From NCBI GenBank assembly GCA_949128115.1, contig OX421966.1, positions 1,488,001 to 1,552,000 on the forward strand: DNA of 64,000 nucleotides, read 5' to 3'. The notes under the pieces were generated by a model. It searched no databases. It was not told the DNA's origin and was given only the letters and a program-made list of their open reading frames with translations. The stretch comes from Anaspis maculata. Its lineage: Eukaryota > Arthropoda > Insecta > Coleoptera > Scraptiidae. Both the position numbers and the translations under genes were made by a program. Positions 24,725-36,054 of the stretch are shown piece by piece. Every line of letters begins with the position of its first letter. The first letter of the stretch is position 1.

Positions 24725-26140
24725 CGTTTTGGAGTGCCTTGGCAAAAATTGAGGCTTGATTCACGCGTAACTCGAACGTGAATGAAGCTTATTTTCAACT
24801 TGCAAAACCAGATATAGATTCCTTAGAGTGCCTTATCAAAAATAAAGGTTGATTTTCGCGTGACTCTGTCGATCATGAAATTCGTTCTCAAAATGCAAGT
24901 CGAAAAATATGATTCTAGAATTGCCTTAGTGAAAATAAAGCTTGATTTACTCGTCAATCACTTTTTGATCGAGCTCCCTTTCAACGTGTAGATCCAGAAA
25001 TAAATTCCCAGAATGCCTTAGCTAGGATAAGGCTTGATTCACGCGTAACTTAGTCGTTATTAAAGCTCCGTGTCAGGATGCAAATTCCAGAATAGATCAA
25101 CAAAAGTGAATTGGCTAGAGTAAGGCTTGGTTCACGCGGGACCTATTCTTTGATTGAACTCGTTCTCACCGTGCAAATCCAAGAATAGATCACTGAATAT
25201 GCCCTGTCAAGAATAAGGCTCAGTTCACGCTTGACCCTGTCGTTATTGAAGTTCATTTTAATTGTGAAAATCCGGAAACATGACTCTGAACAAGCCTCTG
25301 CAAGGATGAGGCTTGGTTCACGTCTGACCCGGCCGTCAATGGAGCTCATATTCAACGTGCGAACCATGAATAGATTTCTGAAAGTGTATTGGCAAGAATA
25401 ACGCTTGATTCACGCGTGATCCAGTCGTTAAGGAAGCTCGTTTTCTACGTGTGAATTCAGAAAGAGATTTTTAAAAACGCCCTAGCCAAAATAAGGCTTG
25501 GTTCACGCGTGACCCAGTCGTTGGTGGAGCTCATTCTCAACGTTCCAAAATTGGAGTTCCGAAAGTATCTGAACAAGAATGAAGCTCAGTTCACGCATGA
25601 TCCAGTCGATCATGGAACTCGTTGTTAAGGTACAAATCCATAATTGGAATTCTAAAAATGTCTTGGCAAGAATAAGGCTTGACTCACGTGACCCAGTCGT
25701 TAATGAAGCTGATCCAGTCGTACAAAGCTTGCTTCCAACGTTCAAATCCTGGAATGAACTTCTAAAAGTGCTTTGGCTTGTAAATAAGGCTTGTTTCACG
25801 CCTAACCCAAACGGCCATGAAGCACATTTTCACCATGCAAATTGAGAAATAGATTTCTGAGAATGCCTCAGCAAGAATAAGGCTCCGTTAACGCATGACT
25901 CAGTTGTTAGTAAAGGTCTTTCTCAACGTGCAAATACAACGACGTATTTCTTAGAGTGCCTTAACAAAAACTAAAGCTTGATTCACGCGTAACCCAATCC
26001 TTGATAAAGCTGGTTTTCAACGTGCGAAACCAGACATAGATTCCTAAGAGTGCTTTGGCAGGGATAAGGGTTGGTTTACGCGGGACTCAGTCGTAAATAA
26101 GTTTGTTCTCAACGTGCAAGTCCAAAACGTTGTTGGACTT
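24725..26140 (-). repeat. inverted ~91-bp satellite, copy 2
   Basis: About 15 units, near-identical to 16480-17786, then one or two more units to about 26130. An intact TCACGCGTGA is at 25503-25512. Confidence 0.9.
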
Positions 26141-26629
26141 TGTCACAATTTCCAAAACTCTATTGTACGCTCAATTTACAAAATACAGTTTCCAAAAGCT
26201 CTTATTGCGTTTAGAACAATTGTACTCCTGCCAAGTGCAGAGGTGAAAACAGACAGTTTGTAGTGTTCGCTTCTCATTAGTTCGCGAAAGCTTCATGGAT
26301 TATTTCTCTACCTCCAAAGCTTGTGACTTGAACGACGACTCAATTAGTACTTGTAAAAGATATTAACAGGATTTTAAGTCTGCGGTTACGTCGATGGTTT
26401 AGCATAAATCCGTAATTGCCCAATTAAAATTGATCAGTTTGTGTTTCGCTGTATAGGTGAATAAATAAATAAGCTCTTGCGACCAAGACAAATGTGGGTA
26501 CTGACTGGAAACTGGGAATCTACTCTTGATTCTTTCTTGAACTCTTGGATATAGGTAAAGGTGAGCATCTCATTATACTCGTTTTTTTTTTAATTCTGGT
26601 TAATTCAGTACTTCAAGCACCGAACAGCA

Positions 26630-26950
26630 ATGAGGACAATCGTCGTAATTTGCAAAATTTTCTTGGATATGGAACAGGACTGTGCTGTAGGAGAGTCTGG
26701 GTTCATTAAAAAAAAAAACAGGCTAGTTCCGGGAATAAAAAGAGAAATGAAATTAAGTCGGACTGGCGACAATAATAGCGTGCTACTTCCGAGCTGGAGA
26801 AGAGGTAAACAGGCTGCGAGAATAAAATATGCGATTATTTCCGGCAAAACCAGGTGGGACTTGGAAAAAATCAGGTCAAAGCCAGAGTTCTTGGAAGGAA
26901 AAGAGAATTGTAACTTACTTCAGCTTATGAAATTATTCAACATTCTCTAA
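26630..26950 (+). CDS. hypothetical 106-codon ORF, longest of three block copies
   Basis: An ATG-led ORF begins MRTIVVICKIFLDMEQDCAV, continues with a lysine run encoded by an A homopolymer, and contains SRTGDNNSV and LPSWRRGKQAA. It is basic, with no signal peptide, membrane segment or domain I recognise. The other two copies (7930-8252, 17915-18235) keep the downstream peptide but lose the upstream frame through poly-A length changes. No flanking splice signals tie it to other exons. It may be a relic exon duplicated with the segment, or a chance ORF. Function unknown. Confidence 0.2.
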   Translation: MRTIVVICKIFLDMEQDCAVGESGFIKKKNRLVPGIKREMKLSRTGDNNSVLLPSWRRGKQAARIKYAIISGKTRWDLEKIRSKPEFLEGKENCNLLQLMKLFNIL

Positions 26951-27209
26951 GCTAGAAAAGAATGTAGACAATTATCCAACGTGCAGGATCTGTTCTCAGT
27001 ATTTCAATCAAACTTTTATTGTACCGAGAAGTTTGAGCAAAAACTTCAAACTCACCCGAGAATTCACCCAACTTTGTTTTTCCCAAACCCGCAAACTGGT
27101 TTGGAACGACAAAAGAATGTTGAATAGGTGGAAATAGGTGAGAATCATAACTTGAATAAAGCATGGATACCAGCCAAGTGAATTCCTGGGAGAGTATATA
27201 TAACCTAAT

Positions 27210-27465
27210 CAAGATCTCGGGGATCATTCAACAAGTTTTCGATACTCGGCTCCTCCGCCAATTGGAGAAGTTCCAGTTTTACTCTTGCATCAAAATCTCC
27301 GGCTGATCTGATTTATCCGAGCCAAGAGAGGTCTGGAGAAATGCAGATGCGCTGACAATATTCTGACAAGTTTTTGATTTTTAGCCCCTCCGTCAAACTT
27401 GGAGACCGGTATTTTATTCCAGCGTTGAAGTCGCCGGCGATTGTTATTGTCTTTTTGAGTTCAAA
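27210..27465 (-). repeat. two-part ~150-bp unit, copy 3
   Basis: Minus-strand halves read approximately GDFNAGIKYRSPSLTEGL and GDFDARVKLELLQLAEEP, the same pattern as the other five places. Stop codons separate the two halves. Confidence 0.6.
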
Positions 27466-27510
27466 AAGTACTTTAGAAGGATACGATCCTCAGAAGTAGT
27501 CCAGCAACTT

Positions 27511-28255
27511 ATATTGAAATCAAGTTTAAAATTACAAATTGAATCTCAAAATTTGTTCAAAGTTCCAAGCTCCAAGTTGAAATTCAGAGTTGGAGCTCAA
27601 AGCTTCACGTCTCAAGTTTTTGATTCAAAATTCCAATTCGGGAGCTCGAAGTTGGAAGTTGGGCGATTCGAGCTCAAACTAGAAAGTTTCAAGTAACAAA
27701 TTCAAAATTTGAAGGTCGGAGTTGAAAGTTTGGAATTCAAAGATTGATACCGGAGTTTTGGAAGTTTAAACCTCTAAATTCGCGACCCAAAATTTAGATT
27801 GAATTTCTGGGAATTCTCAGTAAAAAATTTGGAGCTTGGAGCTAGCAGTTCCAAGTTTTGAGTTTTGAAATTGGAGTCTTAAGTTGAATTCTATGAGCTC
27901 AGGGTATTCAGTTGAAAGTTGTGAATATTGAATCCAAAATTTGAACTTTGGAATTTCGGGCGTGATATTTGAAGTTTGAAAGTTTGGAATTTCAAGTTGA
28001 AGTAGCAAAATAAAAAGTTCAGATGTCAAAATTTCAGGTTTGGGGCTGCAGAATTCAATGTTCAACTTTCAAGCTGGAAGCTCGAATTTTGAAGATTTCC
28101 ATTTTTTCTTCAAATTTTGTGGTTTAATTTATTGGAAAAATGAGAACCGATAAGGTCAACACCATTCTGAGAAAAATGAAAGAGTTTCCCCAGTTTATTC
28201 GAATTTTAAAGTTGAAAGTTTGGATTGGAAATTAAAGTTTCAGTTCAAAGTTCAT
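27511..28255. repeat. short-period TTGAAGT/TTCAAAG satellite, segment 4
   Basis: Same word family as 9405-13130. A satellite-poor stretch at 28140-28195 (GTCAACACCATTCTGAGAA) recurs at 44620-44670 (GTCAACACCATTTTGAGAA) at the edge of another satellite block. Confidence 0.8.
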
Positions 28256-28258
28256 GAT

Positions 28259-28620
28259 ATACAGGGTGGTCCAGGTTATAGTAGCATTGATTCACCATTC
28301 GATGGTTCATCGAAAGCCGGGTCGACATGCATGATTTAATTTTTTTCTAAAACGCTTCCTAAGAGAGATACAGCCCTTCAAAGTTCAATTTTTAAAATCT
28401 TTTTTTTGCAATAACTCTAAAGTCATCAAAGCGATTTTGACCAAATTTGATATAAATACTGACAAATTAATGCCCATCACTTGACGTAGATAACTTTTGT
28501 CAAAATTGTCCAGTGGCGTGGATACGGGGGATTTGTTACACTTCTCACGCCCTATTCTATACGCCACTGAATATTTTTGGGAAGCTATACTTTTTCCAAA
28601 TTCCCTGTTAAATTGAAAAA
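28259..28620 (+). mobile_element. fragment starting with ATACAGGGTG terminus
   Basis: Starts ATACAGGGTGGTCCAGG, the same type of terminus as at 31609, 43260 and 60035. No matching inverted end could be found nearby, so this may be one end of a non-coding inverted-repeat transposon. The stretch is non-satellite and has no convincing ORF. Confidence 0.4.
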
Positions 28621-28802
28621 AAAGTTACTCCTGTAAAATTTTCTAAATACTCTGAGTTGAGATTCCAAAATCAGGCGTTTAAATGTGGAAGTTTGAGTTG
28701 AGAGTTGATTGTTCAAAACTGAAAGTTCAAAGTTCGAAGTTTGAGGTTCAAAATGAGACTTTGGATTTCCAAAGCTTGCAGAACTATAAATGAAAGGCGT
28801 TC

Positions 28803-29113
28803 TCCCCACAAAATGTTTATGAAAAATTCCTGACTACAGTTTCGGGAGCCTCCGGTCTCCCGTCCCAAGTGGTAGAGCACTAAAAACATCAACACAATAA
28901 TTTAAAATGTTAAATATTTTAATGAAAGAGTGGGAGTGAATATTCTACATGAATTATCTAACCAAAATATTCTACAAGCTCTTACGTATGTTATACTCGC
29001 CAATTTTATGTTAGTTTTGATTATTTTGATTTAGTTTTTCACCTCTGACAACAGGAGACTGGGGGCTCCCGGAATTGCAGTCAAGAATTTTTTATAAACG
29101 TTTTGTGGAAATA
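28803..29113. mobile_element. ~310-bp MITE with ~65-bp terminal inverted repeats
   Basis: The left end CCCCACAAAATGTTTATGAA, running to CGGGAGCCTCCGGTCTCC, is matched in reverse complement by the right end, from GGAGACTGGGGGCTCCCG to TTATAAACGTTTTGTGG. The centre is AT-rich and non-coding. Size and structure fit a MITE. I could not define a target-site duplication. Confidence 0.8.
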
Positions 29114-29159
29114 TTGCCTTTTAATTCACCTATCACTTCACATTGTATGCCCAGAACGA

Positions 29160-29950
29160 TGACGGATAAATTTCTGAAGATCAAAGTTAAGAGCTTCCAG
29201 TTTGCAATTTAAAGTGTGAACTTCGAGGGTTTGAATTTGAGGTTCAAAGTTCAAGATTCAGAATTTATTACTGAAAGTTGAAGAGTTTGCATCTCAAGCT
29301 CAAGCTTCAAAACTCTTCAGTTTCCAGTTTGAAGTTTAGTGTATCAAAATTTGAAACTCAAAATTTAGGTTTCAACTCTGGAGCTTGTGGTTTGAAGTAG
29401 AAGTTTCAATTTGACATCCAAAGATCCAAGTTCAGAATTGCAAAATTTGAGTTCAATGTTTCAAGTTTTTGGTTCAAGTTTCAAGTTTCAAGTTGAAGTT
29501 TTAACTCAAAAGTCGAACGTTTAGAGCTCAGAGCTCCACGTTCCAAATTTTCAATCCAAAATTTCACGCTGGGAGCTCGAAAATTCAAAATAAGCGATAA
29601 GAGTCCAAAGTTTGAAGTTTCTAGTTACAAATGCTAAGTTCAAAGTACAAACTAGAAAGTACAGAGTTCAATGAATAATATTAAGAGTGAGAAAGTTTGG
29701 AATTTCCGCTCCAATTCCGAAAGTGTGAAATTGAACATTTGGAGCTCAAGTTTGGAATTTGGAGCTTGAAGTTCAATTTCCAAGTTCAGAGCTTGAAGTT
29801 TAGATTTCCAGGCTCAAAAGTCAAAGTTCAAAGTTGCAAGCTTTGACTTTCAAAATTTAAGTTTTGCATTGTAAGCTTCAAGATCAGAGTTTCAAGCTGA
29901 AACTTTTGAGCTACGGATTCAAAATTTGAAGTTCGTAGTTTGGAGTGGAG
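29160..29950. repeat. short-period TTGAAGT/TTCAAAG satellite, segment 5
   Basis: Same word family. It ends where the header segment of the GAAnnTTC satellite begins on the minus strand, near 29960. Confidence 0.8.
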
Positions 29951-29954
29951 TTTG

Positions 29955-31570
29955 ACTGTTTGAGGCCTTTTTTTGTGTGGAGCTACCCATTGGTAAGAGC
30001 AGAGCACAGAACATTCGGTAGTGTTCGAAATCATTTCACAACATTCAAAATGTTTGGGTATGCTCTGAAATAATTGGGAATAGTCTGGAACGTCCAGGAC
30101 CAAAAACATCTCAGATCATTGTGGAACACTCCAAAACACTCCAAAAAGGTAGTGGAATGGATATCATGGAAGCATCCAAAAACATCCCAGAACATTCGAG
30201 ATTATTCTACAGCATTTCAGAATGTTCTGGAATGATCGGGAAATGTCGCCCCCTAGGAATTTCTAGGAAAGTCCAGAACATTCCAGAGCATTCGAGATGA
30301 TTCTAGAACATTTTAGGATGTTCCGGTATGTTCTGGAATATTCGGGGATAGTCTGGAACTTTAGAAAACATCCCGGAACATTGCAGATCATTGTGGAACC
30401 TTCGAGATCATTTCACAACATTTCAGATGTTCCGATATGTTCTGGAATGTTCAGAAATGATCTGGAACGTTCGCGGAACGTTCCTGATCATTGTGAGACA
30501 TTCGAATTCATTTTAAAATATTCAAGAATATTTCGATATGTTCTGGAATGTTCGGAAATAGTTTGAAACGTTCGAAAACATCCCGGAAGATCTCAGATCA
30601 TTATGAAACATTCCAGAGATCATTATGATCGGAATAATCTGGAACGTTCGCGGAACATTTTTGATCATTGTGAAACATTCAAGATCATTCCAAAACATCA
30701 TTCAATTAGGAATATTCAGGATCATCCAGGAATATTTCGATTGGTTCTGGAATGTTCGGAAATAGTTTGGAACGTTCGGGCATATCCCTGAAGATTCCAG
30801 ATCATCATGAAACATTCCAGATTACATTAAAAAGTTTTCTCCCATCCATGAAGAAGGTTCCCGGTTTTACCTAAAGAGCGTGCTGACAAAAATATAGGGA
30901 CTGGAAGTTTTACCTCCTTAAAATTTCTAGAACCGTCGGGAACATTTGTCCAGAACCTTCTAGAGTATTATAGAGAGCTCCACAACATCTCAGATTGTTC
31001 CAGTATATTCTGGAATGTTCGAAAATAGTCGGGAACGATCGGAAACATCCTGAAACATTTCAGATGATTGTTGAACATTTGAAATCAATCCACAATATTC
31101 CAGAAGGTTTTGATATGTCATAGAATATTCAGGAATAGTCTGAGATATTCAGAAACATTCCGGAATATTCCAAATCATTGTGTTACACTTAAGGTCATTC
31201 AACAACATCCCAGACTGTTCCAGTACGTTTTGGAATGTTCAGGAATAGTCTGGAACATCTGGATCATTCTGGAACATTGTGGACTGTTTGGAGCCTTTTT
31301 TGTGTGGAGCTACCCATTGGTAAGAGCACAGCACAGAACATTCGAAAGTGTTCGAAATCATTCCACAACATTCAAAATGTTACGGTATGTTCTAAAATAG
31401 TCGGGAATAGTCTGGAACGTTCGGGACCAGGAACATTTCAGACCATTGTGGAACATTCCAAAACACTCTCAAATGTTGTGAAATGGATATTCTGGAATAT
31501 TGTGGACCATCCAAGATTTTTTTGGTATGGGTGGGGCTACTTACTGGTAGGGGTATATCAAGATCCCTGG
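29955..31570 (-). repeat. GAACATTC / GGAATGTTC heat-shock-element-like satellite, left array
   Basis: Composed of variants of GAACATTCCAGAACATTC and GGAATGTTCCGG. The inverted pentamer rule nGAAnnTTCn is met very many times. Header segments (AAAGGCTTCGAATGGTCCAC type, with TACCAATGGGTAGCTCCACA before it) lie on the minus strand at about 29961-30010, 31290-31340 and 31520-31565, so this array is inverted relative to 50680-55250. An interspersed non-satellite block at 30835-30960 has four plus-strand relatives in the right array. ORFs of 60-112 codons here are made of the repeat. Confidence 0.9.
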
Positions 31571-31608
31571 TGAGTTCGAACGCTTAGCTCCGACCGAGAC
31601 TCCGACAT

Positions 31609-31684
31609 ATACAGGGTGTTCCACGAAGTAACCAACAAACTTCAAGGGCAGGTGTACTTCCTCAAGGCAAATCAGAGGGATACG
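31609..31684 (+). mobile_element. terminus of minisatellite-bearing element, locus A
   Basis: Begins ATACAGGGTGTTCCACGAAG. The related end at locus B lies on the minus strand at about 44250-44316 (GTATCCCACGAAGTGAACG). In both cases the sequence leads into a TCACCGACA minisatellite, which suggests that the terminus and array belong to one element family. Confidence 0.6.
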
Positions 31685-32190
31685 GATATTTCACCGACAA
31701 CCAACTCACCGACAGGACATTTCACCGACACCCAACTCACCGAATCGCCGATTCACCGACAGGACATTTCACCGACTCGCCGTTTCGCCGACAGGACATC
31801 TCACCGACACGCCGATCCACCGACAGGACAATTCACCGACAGGACATTTCACCGACACGCCGATTCACCGACAGGACAATTCACCGACTCGCCGATTCAC
31901 CGACTCGCCATTTCACCGACAGGACATTTCACCGAATCGCCGATTCACCGACAGGAAATCTCACCGAATCGCCGATTCACCGACAGGACATTTCACCGAC
32001 ACGCCATTTCACCGACAGGATATTTCACCGACACGCCATTTCACCGACAGGACATTTCACCGACACGCCATTTCACCGACAGGACATTTCACCGACACGC
32101 CATTCCACCGACAGGACATTTCACCGACAGGACATTTCACCGACACGCCATTTCGCCGACAGGACATTTCACCGACAGGACTGTAGCGTT
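31685..32190 (+). repeat. 32-bp TCACCGACA minisatellite, locus A
   Basis: Unit of 32 bp made of two related halves, GACAGGACATTTCACC and GACACGCCATTTCACC. The edge (ATTTCACCGACAACCAAC, then TCACCGACAGGACATTTC) is the same as at locus B. None of the three plus-strand frames of the unit contains a stop and 32 is not a multiple of three, so an ORF runs through the whole array (192 codons from a GTG at 31616). This is an automatic consequence of the repeat, not evidence of a protein. Confidence 0.95.
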
Positions 32191-32925
32191 TTGAGTTTTT
32201 GAGCAAAATCTATGAGCGAAAGTGACCTACATTTGAAAGATAGATATGCTTGATTCCCTACCGTTGGCGCCATTTGACGGCGTGTTTCCGAACACAACAT
32301 CATGGTTGCTGGTCAGCGCCAGTCAGCGCCAAAAGTGAGGGATGGGTTGACAGCTACGGTCTTTTTTTTCTGGCCATTTTTGGCAAAAAAGTCGAGGAAA
32401 ATTGTTTTTACGACAAAGGCAAGTTTCCCTTGGGTGCACCATGCATTTGAGTTAGTTAAAATTTGGAATTTTCCATTTGACAAAGTAGACATGTGAAATA
32501 AATTCTCCACGTAAGCGGTAGAAGCCATGAAGGCAAAAGGTCATCTCATGAGGCACGAGTCTAAGAAAAAGATCAGAAATAAAGAATAAAGGCGCGTGTA
32601 GATGTATCAGGGGTGACTAGGATGTCAAATCAGCTTGGTTCTGAAACAAGGTCCACAAACTTCCAGATACCTACACTTGAAATCAATTTCTAATGAATTG
32701 TTAGTATTTCTCTGGTGATCAGAAATTATATGAATTTACCACAGTTTTTTCAGATCTTATTTCACCAACACATTGTGTAAATTATATTTCATTATTGATC
32801 ACACATACACAAATATTTTGTCTGGTTTTCAACGTTATGTGTGATTTTGGTTATTGGACCATTCACCGACACGCTGATTCTGACAAGACATTTTACGAAC
32901 TGATTGCTGACTCAAGTAACATCCT
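32191..32925. other. non-satellite spacer
   Basis: No gene or RNA recognised. One orphan minisatellite half-unit (CCATTCACCGACACGCTGAT) lies near 32859-32880, suggesting the element containing the array extends at least that far. CAGCGCCAGTCAGCGCC near 32315 is a small direct repeat. Confidence 0.5.
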
Positions 32926-32929
32926 TCTT

Positions 32930-35400
32930 CTCAGACTCTAATAAACTCCTTTCTAGACTCACCGGATAAGAATCTGATTTTCAACTCGAGTTCATCCTTC
33001 TTTTCAGACTCACACAAGTAAAAAACCAGATAAGAGTTTAATTTTTGCTCAAGTATCGTCCTTCTTTCCAGACCCACCTAATGAATTATTGATTTTCGGC
33101 TTATCTTTCTTTTTTCTTAGACCTGCCAGTTGAGGAGTTTATTTTTGACCCGAGTATCATCCTTTTTTTTGGACCTGCGAGATACACAGTCAATTTCTAA
33201 TTTTTTGACTTAAGCATCTTCCTTCTCTTCAGACCCATGAAAAAAAAATTATTTTTACTCAAGTATAATAATCTCAATAATAATTATCATTATTCTCGGA
33301 CTCAACAGATGAGTAATTGATTTTTGCTCAAGTATCATCCTTCTTTTCAGACCTACCAGATAATAAGTTTTTTTTACCTTGATTTTCAATAAAATTTGAA
33401 TTTGGAAAAAAAAAGTTTTTTTTTCTATTCGAGTATCATTTTTCTTTTGAGACTCACCAGATGAGGAATAGATGTTTGACTCGAGTATTATTCTTCTTGG
33501 ATCCTCCAGATGAGATAAGTTCATTTTTTGCTCAAGTATCCTGCTTCTTCTAAGACTCACCAGATAGAGCATTGACTCTTCACTCAAGTTATGTCCTTCT
33601 TTTTAGCGCCACCAGATAAGAATTCAATTTTCGAGTCAAGTATTATTAGGCCCACCCTACCAGATATATGGAGCTTATTTCCAACTCAAGTATCATCCTT
33701 ATTTCCAGACCCACCAGATAAATAATTGATTTTTGACTCAAGTAGGTACCATCTTTCTTTTTCAACTCACTACAAAGGTGGAGTCTATTTTTGACTTGAC
33801 ATTCTTGTTTTCTTCACACGCTAGTTCAGACGTTAATCTTCGACGAGTATCATCCTTTCTTTAGATTAACCTGATGCAGGACCTATTTTTTCGTTTTCGA
33901 TTGAAGCATCCTTATTTCTTCCCAGACCCACCAGATGAGTTACTTTTTCACCCAAGTATCATCCTTCCTCCCAAATTCACCTGATACAGAACTAATTTAT
34001 TGACTCAAGCATCCTTCTTTCTTTCAGATTCACCAAATAATAAGGTCATTTTTCATTCAAGTATCACTTTTTTTCTCGCTTTTTTTATATCCGCCAGGTA
34101 AGAAATTGATTTTTGAGTCGAGAATCATCTTTTTTTCCAGATCCAGCAGATGAAGATTTTATTTTTGACTCAGGTAACATCCTTGTTTCTGAACTTAGTA
34201 CAAAGATGAAGTCTTTTTTTATTCAAGTACTTTTTTCACCCGCTAATTAAAGACTTTATTTTTGATTGGGTATCATCCTTCTTTTTAGACCCACTATAAG
34301 AAGTCTATTTTTAAATCAAGAATCCTTTTCTGAACTTTTGACTTAAGGACCTTCTTCCCAGACCCACCAAATAAGAAGCTTATCCAATCCTATTGAATAG
34401 TGCACGCATTATCCCGCGCATATATGCCTGCTTTAATAAGACTGGATGAAGCATAGTATTCTACTCGCGGGTAATGGCTATTACTCATTTAGATGCTTTA
34501 CGACACTCGTCAAGGCTCGTCCCGGCAAACTGCATCCTCATGAGTAAGGAGCAATCATTACCCGTTTGTTGAATACGAGGTTGGATAATATACTATTATT
34601 TTCAACTCAAGTACCTATAATTTTTTTCGGATCCATCAGATGAAAAATTGATTTTTGACTCAAGTATCATCCTTCTTTTGAAACTCACCAGATAAGGAAT
34701 TGATTTTTGATTCAAGTACCATATTTCTTTTCAAACTCACGACAGGGATCGATGGAGTCTATTTTTGACCCAAACATTCTTGTTTTCTTTACCTGCTAGT
34801 TCAAAAGTTCATTTTTGATCGAGCATCATCCTTTTTTTTTAGATTCACCAGATACCGAGCTAATGTTTGAATGTTTAATTCAAGCATCCTTTTCCTTTTC
34901 AGACTCGCCAGATAAGAAGTTCATTTTTCATTCAAGTATCATCCTTCTTTTTAAGACTCGCAAGATAACTAATCAATTTTCTAGTCAAGTATTGTCCTTA
35001 ATTTTAGACCTACTGTAAGTTTATTAAGTATCCTCAGGCATATCAGATGAGGAGTTTATTTTCGATCCAAGTATCATCCTTCTTCTCACACTCACCACCC
35101 ACAAGATAAGAACTGATTTATTCACTCAAGTATTGTCCTGCTTTCCAGACCCACCTCATGATTTTTGGCTCAAGTATCTTTTTTTTTCCGGACTCACTAC
35201 ATAGCTGACGTCTATTTTTGACTCCAGCAATCTTCCTTCTTCAGACATGCCAGTTGAGGAGTTTATGTTTGACTCGAGTATCCTCTTTTTTTCAGACTTA
35301 CCAGATACACAGTCCATTTTCGAATTTTTTACTCTAGCAGTCTAGCATCCTCTTTCTTTCCAGGCTTGTCATATAATAAATCCATTCTTTACTTAAGGAC
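32930..35400 (+). repeat. ~52-bp tandem repeat array
   Basis: About 40-45 degenerate units. Each resembles GACTCAAGTATCATCCTTCT, then TTTCAGACCCACCAGATAAG and a short AGTTGATTTTT tail. The spacing of successive GACTCAAG-like motifs is about 52 bp (for example 34656 and 34708). A MITE interrupts the array at 34380-34590. Confidence 0.9.
34380..34590 (+). mobile_element. ~210-bp MITE inserted in the 52-bp array
   Basis: Left end TTATCCAATCCTATTGAATA, right end GAGGTTGGATAATATACTAT, imperfect inverted repeats. The interior has a conserved ACTCGCGGGTAATGGCTATT motif and a GATGCTTTACGACACTCG motif. A second copy in the opposite orientation lies at about 37187-37416. It is non-coding and clearly foreign to the array around it. 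Confidence 0.85.
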
Positions 35401-36030
35401 GGCATTTCCTAGCATAGAAAATGGCTAAAGAAGACTGCGGATAAGCTGCAGAGTGAAAGAAAAACAGATAGATTCTTGTGGCGCGAATTTCTGCCAAATC
35501 TGTGCAACTAATGATGTAACAAAATAATGAGTCATTGAATACTAGGCTGGCAAGATAATGAATGTCTTTTTTCGAAGAGTATATAAAAATTTTGAAAAAA
35601 AACTAATTTTTCGAATTTCAAAGTTTTGAAATAATTATACTTACCTACGTTTTCATACTTGATTTTAAATAACCCTTCTTTTTTTCAATTCTCCTACTCC
35701 ACTGATTTGTGATACTCCATAGTATCAGTTCAGGGGCTGTGACGTATACAGCAAATGTGCGGATTTGCTGTATAGGCGTCGTAGATAAAGTCAATTTTTG
35801 ACTTGAGCATTCTTCTTTTTTTTACTTACTAAATAGTTAAGTTTGTGTGCAGTTTATTATTCGAATGCAATTCCCCGAAAACGACTATTCCTTGATGGGA
35901 ATTGCATTTGAATGAATAATTCCCCAAAATAAATTTTGTAGGTATGATTCACCCCTTCCTTCCACCGGTCAAAACATCAGAAAAAGGCTATAATTATCAC
36001 AAACAATACATGAAAACTACGTTAACTATA
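35401..36030. other. spacer with two strong hairpins
   Basis: No gene. One hairpin at 35741-35780 has a perfect 12-bp stem (TATACAGCAAAT, six-base loop GTGCGG, ATTTGCTGTATA) extended by GACG/CGTC beyond a GG bulge. A second inverted repeat joins 35856-35875 and 35897-35920 (ATTATTCGAATGCAATTCCC and its near reverse complement). Either could be a small MITE remnant. Confidence 0.7.
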
Positions 36031-36036
36031 TTTATT
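36031..36036 (-). promoter_or_regulatory. polyadenylation signal AATAAA
   Basis: AATAAA on the minus strand, 19 bases downstream of the stop of the exon at 36055-36404. The spacing implies a very short 3' UTR. Support is positional only. Confidence 0.4.
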
Positions 36037-36054
36037 CCGCGAAAAACTCATGGT

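Larger units (their letters stand above)
17787..26040 (+). repeat. tandem segmental duplication, copy 2
   Basis: Collinear with copy 1 but lacking the foldback insertion and about 465 bp of the unit's left part. The breakpoint is at about 17786: after GAAACCAGAC the sequence jumps to AACCAGGAAAACCAGAAATC, whereas the third repeat period has the extra 26036-26505 segment in that position. Confidence 0.9.
26155..27510 (+). repeat. tandem segmental duplication, truncated copy 3
   Basis: Matches copy 1 from about 7465 (CTCTATTGTACG landmark) through the ORF-like block and part of the following spacer. It then jumps by deletion to a two-part ~150-bp unit (27210-27460) and ends near 27510, where short-period satellite takes over. 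Confidence 0.85.

Noticed and set aside
6295..27465. GDFNAR-like peptide as a non-LTR retrotransposon endonuclease motif
   Set aside because: Only the short GDFNAR-like string matches. The downstream LAEEL and NLSE residues do not fit the endonuclease domain, no reverse transcriptase is present, and copies contain stops.
9405..30000. Short-period TTGAAGT satellite as telomeric repeat
   Set aside because: The words are degenerate, lack the arthropod TTAGG unit and occur in many interior blocks in both senses.
31685..32190. Possible CRISPR array
   Set aside because: Units are directly contiguous with no unique spacers of constant length, and the context is eukaryotic with introns and MITEs. 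It is a minisatellite.
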